Source of the DNA: DASXTS01 sp036505275
GTDB lineage: Bacteria > Actinomycetota > Actinomycetes > Mycobacteriales > Pseudonocardiaceae
Direction: 5' to 3'
Length of the DNA: 10,236 nucleotides
Assembly (NCBI GenBank): GCA_036505275.1
Contig: DASXTS010000362.1
Location: 1-10,236 of the forward strand
Within the stretch, counting starts at the first letter, position 1; every line of letters starts with the position of its first letter. Positions 1-5,888 of this stretch are shown here, in pieces. The position numbers and the translations under genes are program-made. The notes under the pieces were generated by a model. It searched no databases, had not been told where the DNA came from, and worked only from the letters and a program-made list of their open reading frames with translations.

Positions 1-333
1 CTCGGCGTACGGGACGGTGGCGGCGCCGTCGAAGACGTAGTCAGTGGAGATGTGGAACAACCGCGCGCCGGCCACATCGGCCAGCACCCGCACCGCGTGC
101 CCGTTGATTGCGGTCGCGGCGTCCTCGGCGGCCTCGGCGCCGTCGACATCGGTCCAGCCGGCCGCGTTGAGGACGACGTCGACACCGGCGACCGCCTCGC
201 GAACCGCTGCCGCGTCGGTGATATCCAGCGCCGCCCGGGTCGCCGGTACCACGCCGGCCTCCCCCGCTTCGGCGAGCGTCGCACACAAGTCCTGACCGAG
301 CATCCCGCCCGCTCCGGTGACCAGCCAGCGCAT
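1..333 (-). CDS. rmlD: dTDP-4-dehydrorhamnose reductase, 3' end outside window
   Basis: Last enzyme of dTDP-L-rhamnose synthesis: NAD(P)H-dependent reduction of dTDP-4-keto-L-rhamnose, in the cytosol. The 111 codons in the window give the N-terminal Rossmann half of an extended SDR. The start MRWLVTGAGGMLGQDL carries the GxxGxxG nucleotide-binding loop (residues 7-13), NAAGWTDVDGAE (56-67) matches the family NAAAYTAVDKAE segment, and STDYVFDG (96-103) is the RmlD signature. The catalytic YxxxK would lie beyond base 1. The ATG at 333-331 overlaps the rmlB stop by one base (TGATG), so translation is probably coupled to rmlB and the two genes form one leftward operon. No defect is visible in the part present. 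The call is firm because of the motifs and because rmlB, rmlA and rmlC are adjacent. Confidence 0.95.
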   Translation of the reverse strand, partial: MRWLVTGAGGMLGQDLCATLAEAGEAGVVPATRAALDITDAAAVREAVAGVDVVLNAAGWTDVDGAEAAEDAATAINGHAVRVLADVAGARLFHISTDYVFDGAATVPYAE

Positions 334-1310
334 CAGCCGGCGTTCCGCGCCTTGAGCGGCTCCCACCAGGCGCGGTTTTCCTTGTACCAGGTGACCGTCG
401 CGGCCAGCCCGTCTCCGATGCCGATCTGCGGCGCGTACCCGAGTTCCTGGCCGATCTTCGTGATATCCAGCGAGTAGCGCCGGTCGTGGCCCTTGCGGTC
501 GGCCACCGGCTGCACCATGTCGGATCCGGCGCCACACGCGGCGAGCAGTCGTTCGGTCAACTCACGGTTGGTGAGCTCGGTACCGCCGCCGATGTGGTAT
601 AACTCGCCCGACCGGCCCTTCTCCAGCGCCAACTGGATGCCTCGGCAGTGGTCCTCGACGTGCAGCCAGTCGCGGATGTTGCCGCCATCGCCGTACAACG
701 GCACCTTCCGGCCCTCGAGCAGATTGGTCACGAACAGCGGGATGACCTTCTCCGGGAACTGATATGGCCCGTAGTTGTTAGAGCACCGGGTGACCACGAC
801 GTCGAGCCCGTGTGTCCGGTGCGCGGCGAACGCCAACAGGTCCGAGCCCGCCTTCGAGGCGGCGTACGGAGAGTTCGGCGCAACCGGCCAATCCTCGGTC
901 CATGAACCGTGGTCGATCGAGCCGTACACCTCGTCTGTGGACACATGCACGAACCGCCCGACCCCGGTCGCCCGGGCCGCGTCGAGTAGTACCTGGGTAC
1001 CCACCATGTTGGTGGTGACGAACGGGACAGCACCGGCAATCGACCGATCGACGTGCGATTCCGCCGCGAAGTGGACGACCGCGTCGTGGCCGGGCAGCAA
1101 TTCGCGAACGAGGTGCGCGTCTCGGATGTCACCCTGAACGAAGTGGAGTCGGGAATCCGTCAGTGGCAGATTCGCCCGGTTACCCGAATAGGTCAGCAGG
1201 TCCAGAACCGTCACGGTGGCGCCGGTCGCGCCCGGGTACGAGTCCTGCAGAACGGCCCGGACATAGCTGGACCCGATGAAGCCGGCGCCGCCGGTGACGA
1301 AAATCCTCAC
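333..1310 (-). CDS. rmlB: dTDP-glucose 4,6-dehydratase
   Basis: Second step of the pathway: converts dTDP-D-glucose to dTDP-4-keto-6-deoxy-D-glucose with tightly bound NAD+. The 325-residue product is close to the usual family length. Visible motifs are TGGAGFIGS at 6-14 (NAD loop), FAAESHVDRS at 81-90, STDEVYG at 124-130 with the catalytic Asp126-Glu127 pair, Tyr149-x3-Lys153, NNYGPYQFPEKVIP at 178-191 and DWLHVEDHCRGI at 214-225. The start is GTG at 1310-1308. No Shine-Dalgarno sequence precedes it, but a TAGACT -10 box lies eight bases upstream, which fits a leaderless mRNA. It is the first gene of the leftward rmlB-rmlD pair and is divergent from rmlA. RmlB also feeds other deoxysugar pathways, but the neighbouring genes point to rhamnose. 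Confidence 0.97.
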   Translation of the reverse strand: MRIFVTGGAGFIGSSYVRAVLQDSYPGATGATVTVLDLLTYSGNRANLPLTDSRLHFVQGDIRDAHLVRELLPGHDAVVHFAAESHVDRSIAGAVPFVTTNMVGTQVLLDAARATGVGRFVHVSTDEVYGSIDHGSWTEDWPVAPNSPYAASKAGSDLLAFAAHRTHGLDVVVTRCSNNYGPYQFPEKVIPLFVTNLLEGRKVPLYGDGGNIRDWLHVEDHCRGIQLALEKGRSGELYHIGGGTELTNRELTERLLAACGAGSDMVQPVADRKGHDRRYSLDITKIGQELGYAPQIGIGDGLAATVTWYKENRAWWEPLKARNAG

Positions 1311-1318
1311 GGCTGGCG

Positions 1319-1324
1319 AGTCTA
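1319..1324 (-). promoter_or_regulatory. -10 box of a probable leaderless rmlB promoter
   Basis: Read on the minus strand, TAGACT fits the TANNNT actinobacterial -10 consensus and is followed by eight bases and then the rmlB GTG. Transcription would start at or next to the start codon. No good -35 hexamer is visible, which is common in high-GC actinobacteria. The element was identified by eye only. Confidence 0.6.
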
Positions 1325-1329
1325 GCGGG

Positions 1330-1344
1330 AACGCCGCAAGCGTT
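1330..1344. promoter_or_regulatory. inverted repeat between divergent rml promoters, possible operator
   Basis: AACGC, five bases, GCGTT: a perfect 5-bp-arm inverted repeat centred at 1337, lying between the two outward-facing -10 boxes. It would fall in the spacer region of both promoters, so a bound protein could affect both operons. The arms are short and could arise by chance. Confidence 0.3.
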
Positions 1345-1350
1345 TAGGCT
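1345..1350 (+). promoter_or_regulatory. -10 box of a probable leaderless rmlA promoter
   Basis: TAGGCT fits TANNNT and ends six bases before the GTG of rmlA at 1357. That distance places the transcription start on the start codon. There is no purine-rich ribosome-binding site between the box and the GTG, which supports leaderless translation. No clear -35 is seen. Confidence 0.65.
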
Positions 1351-1356
1351 GCTTCG

Positions 1357-2241
1357 GTGCGCGGAATTCTGCTGGCCGGTGGCACCGGCTCACGGCTGTG
1401 GCCCATCACCAAGGCGATGTCGAAGCAGCTGATGCCGATCTTCGACAAACCGATGGTGTATTACCCCCTGACCACCCTGGTGTCCGCGGGCATCCGGGAG
1501 ATCCTGGTCATCACCACCCCCGAGGACCAGCCGCATTTCCAGCGACTGCTCGGCGACGGCGGCCAGTTCGGGCTGGATTTGTCGTACGCGGCCCAGCCGC
1601 ATCCGGACGGCATCGCACAGGCGTTCGTGATCGGCGCGGACTTCATCGGCGACCAGCCGGTGGCGCTGATTCTCGGCGACAACATCTTCCACGGGGTCGG
1701 CCTGGGCCGGCAGCTCGCCAAGCACCGCGAGCCGATCGGTGGACGGATCTTCGCCTATCCGGTCGCCGATCCGCACCAATACGGCGTCGTGGAGTTCGAC
1801 GACGCCGGGACAGTGTTGTCAATCGAGGAGAAGCCGGAGAAGCCCAAGTCGACGTACGTCGTACCCGGCCTCTACTTCTACGACCCGGAGGTGGTTCGGA
1901 TCGCCGCGGAGCTGACGCCGAGCGCCCGCGGGGAACTGGAGATCACCGCGGTCAACGAGGAGTACCTGAGGCGCGGCCGGCTCACCGTCACCGTGCTCGA
2001 CCGCGGAACCGCGTGGCTGGACACCGGCACCTTCCAGTCGATGGTGCAGGCCTCGGAGTACGTCCGGGTGATCGAGGAACGGCAGGGCTTCAAGATCGGG
2101 TGCGTGGAGGAAGCGGCCTGGCGGCTGGGGTTCATGTCTAACGACCGGTTGCGCGAGCTCGCGGCGCCGCTGACCAAGAGCGGATACGGCGACTACCTGC
2201 TCAGACTGCTCGAGAGCGACCCGTACGGCGGTGTTCGGTGA
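1357..2241 (+). CDS. rmlA: glucose-1-phosphate thymidylyltransferase
   Basis: First, committed step: glucose-1-phosphate + dTTP gives dTDP-glucose + pyrophosphate. The 294-residue product has the usual length of the short RmlA class. Motifs visible: LAGGTGSRLWPIT at 6-18 (nucleotide loop), SKQLMPIFDKPMVYYPL at 22-38, LGDNIFHG at 106-113 with metal-binding Asp108, IEEKPEKPKS at 156-165, and AWLDTGT at 219-225 with the second metal-site residue Asp222. The family usually has LAGGxGTRLxP; here the Thr is Ser, a conservative change. GTG at 1357 is chosen because it begins right at the conserved N-terminus and follows a -10 box by six bases. Its stop overlaps the rmlC start by four bases (GTGA), so the two are coupled. 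In RmlA family members dTDP-rhamnose is an allosteric inhibitor, which is the most likely metabolic control. Confidence 0.97.
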   Translation: MRGILLAGGTGSRLWPITKAMSKQLMPIFDKPMVYYPLTTLVSAGIREILVITTPEDQPHFQRLLGDGGQFGLDLSYAAQPHPDGIAQAFVIGADFIGDQPVALILGDNIFHGVGLGRQLAKHREPIGGRIFAYPVADPHQYGVVEFDDAGTVLSIEEKPEKPKSTYVVPGLYFYDPEVVRIAAELTPSARGELEITAVNEEYLRRGRLTVTVLDRGTAWLDTGTFQSMVQASEYVRVIEERQGFKIGCVEEAAWRLGFMSNDRLRELAAPLTKSGYGDYLLRLLESDPYGGVR

Positions 2242-2798
2242 AGATTCGGCCCCTGGCCATCGAGGGTGCCTTCGAGATCACCCCGGTGCAGCACAGCGAC
2301 CCTCGCGGCACCTTCCTGGAGTGGTACCGGTTCGACCTCTTGGCCGAGGCGGTCGGGCACCCGCTGGAGCTGGCCCAGGCGAACCTGTCAGTGTCGGCCC
2401 GGGACGTCGTCCGCGGCATCCATTTCTCCGACGTTCCCCCGGGCCAGGCCAAGTACGTGATGTGCGTGTCCGGGGCGGTGCTGGACGTGGTGGTCGACCT
2501 CCGGGTCGGCTCGCCCACGTTCGGCCGCTGGGAGTCCGTCCGCCTGGACGACGAGGACCGCCGGGCCTTCTATCTGGCCGAGGGTCTCGGGCACGGGTTC
2601 TGCGCGCTGTCCGAAGGCGCCACGGTGACGTACCTGTGCTCGAGCACTTATCGGCCAGGGCACGAGCACGGCATCCACCCGCTCGATCCGGATCTGGGCA
2701 TCGCGTGGCCGGCAGCTTCGCCGCTGCTGTCGGCGAAGGATGCCGCGGCACCGTCGCTGGCCGAGGCACGAGCCGCAGGGCTGCTACCCAAACGGTAG
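2238..2798 (+). CDS. rmlC: dTDP-4-dehydrorhamnose 3,5-epimerase
   Basis: Third step: epimerises C3 and C5 of dTDP-4-keto-6-deoxyglucose; a dimeric cupin. The 186-residue product shows the active-site pattern in order: DPRGTFLEWY at 21-30, Arg59 and catalytic His62 in RGIHFS, Lys72, Asp83, His119 in GLGHGFCAL, catalytic Tyr132, Tyr138, and the substrate-end segment HPLDPDLGIAWP at 147-158. His62 and Tyr132 occupy the positions of the catalytic pair known for actinobacterial RmlC. The GTG at 2238 overlaps the rmlA stop (GTGA). It could in principle be a 3- or 5-mono-epimerase of another deoxysugar pathway, since RmlC-like folds share these residues, but the presence of rmlD argues for the 3,5-epimerase. 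Downstream DNA becomes visibly AT-richer and no terminator hairpin is clear. Confidence 0.94.
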   Translation: MKIRPLAIEGAFEITPVQHSDPRGTFLEWYRFDLLAEAVGHPLELAQANLSVSARDVVRGIHFSDVPPGQAKYVMCVSGAVLDVVVDLRVGSPTFGRWESVRLDDEDRRAFYLAEGLGHGFCALSEGATVTYLCSSTYRPGHEHGIHPLDPDLGIAWPAASPLLSAKDAAAPSLAEARAAGLLPKR

Positions 2799-2864
2799 AT
2801 GGTTCTACTTACGTCGAAACAGGCGTCCGGCGGTGGCCTCTTTCACAATGTTCCGTTCGGCCCA

Positions 2865-2894
2865 TTGACTACTGGCCATTTTCTGCAGTATAGG
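2865..2894 (+). promoter_or_regulatory. promoter of the ArsR-like/SRPBCC operon
   Basis: TTGACT at 2865-2870 and TATAGG at 2889-2894, separated by 18 bases, form the best sigma-70-type promoter in the window, set in an AT-richer stretch (about 2800-2975). Expected transcription start is near 2901, leaving about 80 nt of leader before the regulator gene. GGCC tetramers flank the -35 at 2859-2862 and 2874-2877 and could be part of an operator, but are short. Confidence 0.6.
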
Positions 2895-2980
2895 TGCGGG
2901 CGTGTCCGGCAATTCAGTCACGCCGCACGCTGCTTCACAAACGGTTTCGTCCAATTTGTGCGTACAGGATGATTTTTGTG

Positions 2981-3703
2981 ATGAGGGACCTCCTGTACTT
3001 GGAGCGCGTCGAGGAGGCCGAGACGCTGCTCAAACCGCGGCGCATCGAGGTGCTGCGGCAGCTGGCCGAGCCGCGCTCGTGCACCGAGGTCGCCGCCCGC
3101 CTGGACCAGACCCAGCAGCGCGTTTACTACCACGTCAAGCGGCTCGTCGAGCACGGCCTCGTCACCCAGGTCGCCGAGCGGCGGGTGCGCGGCATCAACG
3201 AGGGCGTCTACCAGGCCACCGCGCGCGCCTACTGGCTCTCCCCCCGCCTCGTCGGCCGGATCGGCCAGCGCCAGCAACGCGACGAGGCCAGCCTTGGCTA
3301 CCTCCTCGACCTCATGGAGGAGGTCCAGTCCGACGTCGCCGCCCTCCACAGCCAGGCGGCCCACCGAGCGGCCCAACACGCCGAAGCGCCCCACCAACAA
3401 TCGCCTCGCCAAGCTGCCGGGCGCCACGCCGGCGAGCCGGACGCGGACGAGCCGGACCTGCCGTCGCGCCACGCCGGCGAGCCGGACGCGGACGAGCCGG
3501 ACCTGCCGTCGCTCGGCGTCTCGGGCGAGATCCGGGTGCGACCGGACCGGCGCCCCGAGTTCATGGCCGACCTGAAGGCCGCCCTGCAGGACCTCTTCAC
3601 CAAATACGGCGGCGCCGACGGTGACGCGTTCAAGCTCGCCGTCGCCTGCTACCCCGACCGCCCCCACAACGCAGCCGACAGTCGGCAAGGAGAAGACCGA
3701 TGA
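2981..3703 (+). CDS. ArsR-like winged-helix transcriptional regulator with duplicated linker
   Basis: Probable DNA-binding regulator of its own operon. From ATG 2981 it is 240 residues. Residues 16-62 form a winged helix-turn-helix (LLKPRRIEVLRQLAEPRSCT, then a recognition helix in TQQRVYYHVKRL, 44-55), and the following GINEGVYQATARAYWLSPRL (71-90) is typical of ArsR-type regulators paired with SRPBCC genes. A low-complexity linker (120-177) contains RHAGEPDADEPDLPS twice (148-162 and 163-177). A C-terminal domain (182-226) follows. The frame stays open upstream to 2894, but that GTG lies in the -10 box, so a later start is needed. ATG 2981 has AGGA at 2966-2969 upstream; GTG 2978 and ATG 2969 are alternatives. 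Its stop overlaps the next start (ATGA), so the pair is coupled. The ligand is unknown. Confidence 0.85.
   Translation: MRDLLYLERVEEAETLLKPRRIEVLRQLAEPRSCTEVAARLDQTQQRVYYHVKRLVEHGLVTQVAERRVRGINEGVYQATARAYWLSPRLVGRIGQRQQRDEASLGYLLDLMEEVQSDVAALHSQAAHRAAQHAEAPHQQSPRQAAGRHAGEPDADEPDLPSRHAGEPDADEPDLPSLGVSGEIRVRPDRRPEFMADLKAALQDLFTKYGGADGDAFKLAVACYPDRPHNAADSRQGEDR
3422..3511 (+). repeat. exact 45-bp tandem duplication inside the regulator gene
   Basis: Bases 3422-3466 and 3467-3511 are identical over 45 bp. Each copy encodes the 15-residue acidic, Pro-rich unit RHAGEPDADEPDLPS, so reading frame is kept. Within each copy GAGCCGGAC occurs twice (partly as CGAGCCGGAC), giving a substrate for slippage. 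Perfect identity suggests a recent event. Confidence 0.97.
3687..3692 (+). promoter_or_regulatory. strong ribosome-binding site for the SRPBCC gene
   Basis: AAGGAG, seven bases before ATG 3700 and inside the 3' end of the regulator gene. It fixes the SRPBCC start and allows independent initiation besides coupling. Confidence 0.8.
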
Positions 3704-4671
3704 CCACGATGAAGAAGCGCATCCGGATCGCCGCCCCGCTCCGCGCGGTGCATAGCGCGCTCACCGACCCGGCGGCGTTGCAGGTCTGGCTCGCCGAACA
3801 CGCCGAGGTGGACCTGCCCGACCGGTACCAGTTCTGGGGTCGCTTCACCCCGGACGGCGAAGCGGCGCACCAGCGCCTGCGGCACGTCGACGACAGCTCG
3901 CTGCGCTTCGACTGGGAGCTCGACGGCGTCGCCACCACGGTCGACATCGGACTGGCCGCCGAGTCAGGACCGGGCGGGGACAGCGGATCGACCCTGCTGA
4001 CGCTGACCCAGACCGAGGTACCCGGCTGGCCCGAGATACTGACGGCCGCCGGCGACCGCAGTCTGATGCACACCTACTGGGCGCTGGCCCTGGCCAACCT
4101 GGCCGACTACGCCGAAGGGCGGGAACCCGTCGCGCGGTGCGACTTCACCAGCGCGGTGCTGCGCGGCGAGATGCTGATCGACGCCGATAGGCTCGCGGTC
4201 TACGCGTCGCTGACCGAGCCGGAGCAGTTCTCCCGGTGGTCCGGCGTGAAGGTCGACGCCGAGCTGCACCCGGGCGGCCGCTGGGCGATGGGCGGTTTCG
4301 AGGCGAACAGCGAACCCGCGCACATCGTCGACATCCAACCGGGGCGTTCGATGTCGGTCGACTGGGGCGACATGGTGCAGTCCTGGGAGCTGGCCGACTC
4401 GGCGGGACGCACCCGGCTGACGTTTGTCCACAGTGGGTTCGACGAGACCCAGCCGCCGTACGACGGCTGGCTCGGTGCGCTCGCCGGCCTGGCGGAACTG
4501 CGCCGCTACCACGAAATCAAGAACTGGCGCCCCAATGTGGGTCGAGGTACAGCTCGAAGGCATCCCGGACGGACTCCTGACAACCAACTAGCCGACGGTT
4601 CGCAGGCCGCAACCGTGAGAGCCCGGAAAGTAATGGTTCAGGTGGCGTGGTGTTCCGGCCGGCGTTCGTAG
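3700..4671 (+). CDS. two-domain SRPBCC (AHSA1-like) protein, 3' end frameshifted
   Basis: Cytosolic START/Bet v1-like ligand-binding protein with two domains in tandem: about residues 3-138 (MKKRIRIAAPLRAVHSALTD onward) and 143-278 (DFTSAVLRGEMLIDADRLAV onward, with FSRWSGVKVDAELHPGGRWAMG as its core split over 207-228). The start is secure: AAGGAG at 3687-3692, seven bases before ATG 3700, and ATGA overlap with the regulator. The native frame seems to be lost at Pro278: removing one A of AA 4534-4535 gives MWVEVQLEGIPDGLLTTN and a TAG at 4589-4591, a natural-looking 296-residue end. As written the frame instead runs 45 unrelated Arg-rich residues to 4671, into a transposase scrap. Whether mutation or sequencing error cannot be decided here. 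Function is unknown; it is probably controlled with, or a partner of, the ArsR-like regulator. Confidence 0.85.
   Translation: MTTMKKRIRIAAPLRAVHSALTDPAALQVWLAEHAEVDLPDRYQFWGRFTPDGEAAHQRLRHVDDSSLRFDWELDGVATTVDIGLAAESGPGGDSGSTLLTLTQTEVPGWPEILTAAGDRSLMHTYWALALANLADYAEGREPVARCDFTSAVLRGEMLIDADRLAVYASLTEPEQFSRWSGVKVDAELHPGGRWAMGGFEANSEPAHIVDIQPGRSMSVDWGDMVQSWELADSAGRTRLTFVHSGFDETQPPYDGWLGALAGLAELRRYHEIKNWRPNVGRGTARRHPGRTPDNQLADGSQAATVRARKVMVQVAWCSGRRS
4595..4616 (+). terminator. weak hairpin just after the ancestral SRPBCC stop
   Basis: ACGGTT and AACCGT (6-bp arms) around a 10-base GC-rich loop, starting three bases after the TAG at 4589-4591. There is no T-tract, so intrinsic termination is doubtful. 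Its position fits the reconstructed stop better than the present stop at 4671. Confidence 0.25.
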
Positions 4672-4749
4672 TCGCGGATGGGTGCGTCGGCAACGGCTGA
4701 TCCTGGAGAAGGTGCCTTCCACGGCCCATCGGCGGTGCAGGACGACGAA
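4638..4749 (-). pseudogene. IS5-family transposase remnant (C-terminal scrap)
   Basis: On the minus strand 4749-4681 reads FVVLHRRWAVEGTFSRISR followed by CRRT, matching the VLPRRWVVERTFAWxxRxRR segment with the catalytic-Glu region of IS5-family (IS112-like) DDE transposases. After one extra base (4680) the match continues in another frame as IRDYERRPEHHAT (4679-4641), the usual RDYERxPE segment, then TGA at 4640-4638. Only about 37 of the usual 250-odd residues remain, with a 1-nt frameshift, so it cannot be functional. The rest of the element, and its terminal repeats, are not recognisable nearby. It sits between the SRPBCC gene and the reductase gene. Confidence 0.8.
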
Positions 4750-4800
4750 ACGGCTTGATCAGTCAACTAGTGGTATCGAGACCAATCGGAGTTATAGGGC

Positions 4801-5313
4801 GTGCGAAAGATCGTCGTGTACGAGTTGTTGTCCCTCGACGGGGTTGCCGAGGACCCAGATAGTTTCTTCGGCTGGGACGACGCGATGGACGCCAACCTTG
4901 ACGCTGTGATCGCGACACAGGACGCAGTCATTCTCGGCCGCCGCACCTACACCGAGTGGGCGCAGTTCTGGCCGAGCAGCCAGATCGAGCCATTCGCGAC
5001 ATTCATCAACGGGGTCACGAAGTATGTCGCGACATCGACGCCCCTTGACCGAGATTGGGCCAATGCGACCGTGGTCGACGGCGGGCTGGTCGAATTCGTT
5101 CGGGACCTCAAGCAGCAGCGCGGAGGCGACGTCGGCGTCCACGCAAGTATCTCAGTCGCGCAGGCGCTGCTCGCCGCCGACGTTGTCGACGAACTCAGGC
5201 TCGTGATAGCGCCGAGGATCGCCGGCCGCGGGCGACGACTCCTCGACGACTTGCCATCGATTCAGCTCGAATCGATCCGAAGCGAGATCTCACCGACCGG
5301 CGTAACTGGATAG
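4801..5313 (+). CDS. RibD C-terminal/DHFR-fold family protein, clipped C-terminus
   Basis: Probable NADPH-dependent reductase of the YyaP/YwjB type (dihydrofolate-reductase fold, RibD_C domain); substrate unknown. The 170-residue product shows MRKIVVYELLSLDG at 1-14, ILGRRTYTEW at 44-53, KYVATSTPLDR.W.NATVV at 74-92 and DVGVHASISVAQALLAADVV at 110-129 followed by DELRLVIAPRIAGRGRRLL. The usual G-S of the VxGSxxLxxxLL motif is Ala-Ser here (115-116). The product stops at SPTGVTG, where relatives continue with a last beta strand of about ten residues (xLLxYxV), so the 3' end looks cut at about 5300, next to an integrase relic. GTG 4801 has GGAG at 4788-4791, nine bases upstream. The gene stands alone; stability and activity of the clipped product are uncertain. 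Confidence 0.8.
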   Translation: MRKIVVYELLSLDGVAEDPDSFFGWDDAMDANLDAVIATQDAVILGRRTYTEWAQFWPSSQIEPFATFINGVTKYVATSTPLDRDWANATVVDGGLVEFVRDLKQQRGGDVGVHASISVAQALLAADVVDELRLVIAPRIAGRGRRLLDDLPSIQLESIRSEISPTGVTG

Positions 5314-5335
5314 GTCCCACGGTTTCAGCAAGGAG

Positions 5336-5363
5336 GTCGGCATAATGCGGATGTCGGCATAAT
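5336..5363. repeat. 11-bp direct repeat, period 17
   Basis: GTCGGCATAAT occurs at 5336-5346 and 5353-5363. It lies where the integrase relic loses homology, right after the LHD codons, and probably marks a local duplication or end-joining scar. Confidence 0.8.
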
Positions 5364-5621
5364 CGTGCAGCCGGATGGGCGGCAGGCCGGCCCGGTCGAC
5401 AAGCCGGTTGAACAGTGCTGTGAGGTAGGCCCCCACGCCGCTCGTTCCTCGTCGAGCACCTGAACGTGGGCCCATAGGGCTGCGGCTGTAAGTGGATCAA
5501 GCGATATCATCCGCCGGCTGTTCTCGCTCTTGCCGGCGGTTATCACTGGCCCATTATCGGGTGGCGGGACCGAACGGCCAAGATCGCCCGGCCCAGATAC
5601 GGCCCAAACGACGGCCACCAA
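5362..5621 (-). pseudogene. tyrosine recombinase (phage/ICE integrase) relic
   Basis: Two frames on the minus strand together spell a broken integrase catalytic domain. Frame one (5621-5430) includes GPVITAGKSENSRRMISLDP followed by LTAAALWAH and LDEERAAWG, matching the actinobacterial pattern PKTxxSRRxxxLDPxTxxALRAHxxxQxEERxAWG. The other frame (5421-5362) gives TALFNRLVDRAGLPPIRLHD, matching xTxxFxRLVxxAGLPPIRLHDLRH. About 20 residues normally between these blocks are missing. The sequence diverges just after LHD, so the catalytic box-II HxxR and the Tyr are absent, as is the N-terminal half. It is inactive. It implies that a prophage, AICE or similar element once sat here. Confidence 0.8.
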
Positions 5622-5794
5622 GCATGACTAACAATGGCCAACGATGACGGCTCTTCTCCTAGTTGAAGTCACGGTCTGCGGATAGATGCGCATCGAGAGG
5701 CCAGCTCGGTGTATGGGGGCTGAAATTTCCTCAGCTCGACCTGGATCACCGGCCGTTTCCGACATGGCAGGCGGCCGCCGTCGATGATCGGCCC
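5622..5794. other. intergenic stretch with nothing recognised
   Basis: No open frame with coding character, RNA gene or repeat was recognised in this stretch. It is less GC-biased than the genes beside it. Together with the relic at 5362-5621 it forms a gene-free interval of about 575 bases between the reductase gene and the membrane protein gene. Confidence 0.5.
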
Positions 5795-5816
5795 GTGACG
5801 TCACCCGATCGGTGAC
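5795..5816. promoter_or_regulatory. nested palindromes upstream of the membrane protein gene, operator candidate
   Basis: GTGACGTCAC (5795-5804) is a perfect 10-bp palindrome. Its right half is part of a second inverted repeat, GTCACC-5-GGTGAC (5800-5816). Thus the pentamer GTGAC/GTCAC occurs three times in 22 bases. The site lies about 40 bases upstream of a candidate -10 box, as expected for a dimeric regulator site. Confidence 0.45.
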
Positions 5817-5854
5817 AACTACCGCACTTTGGGGAGGGTTCGGCTCCGCAGGGA

Positions 5855-5860
5855 TATTCT
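5855..5860 (+). promoter_or_regulatory. candidate -10 box of the membrane protein gene
   Basis: TATTCT fits TANNNT. The only -35-like sequence is TTGGGG at 5829-5834, with a long 20-base spacer. Transcription from here would begin near 5867, 22 bases before ATG 5889, which would exclude the TTG start at 5829. Confidence 0.4.
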
Positions 5861-5888
5861 GAAGACGAGGCCGTTGCTATCGTGCCTC

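Noticed and set aside
2894..2980. Earlier starts for the ArsR-like regulator (GTG 2894)
   Set aside because: GTG 2894 overlaps the -10 box of the only good promoter, so it would not be in the mRNA; the extra residues show no family character.
2902..3624. 240-codon open frame overlapping the regulator
   Set aside because: Pro/Arg-rich shadow; the other frame encodes a clear winged helix and is coupled to the next gene.
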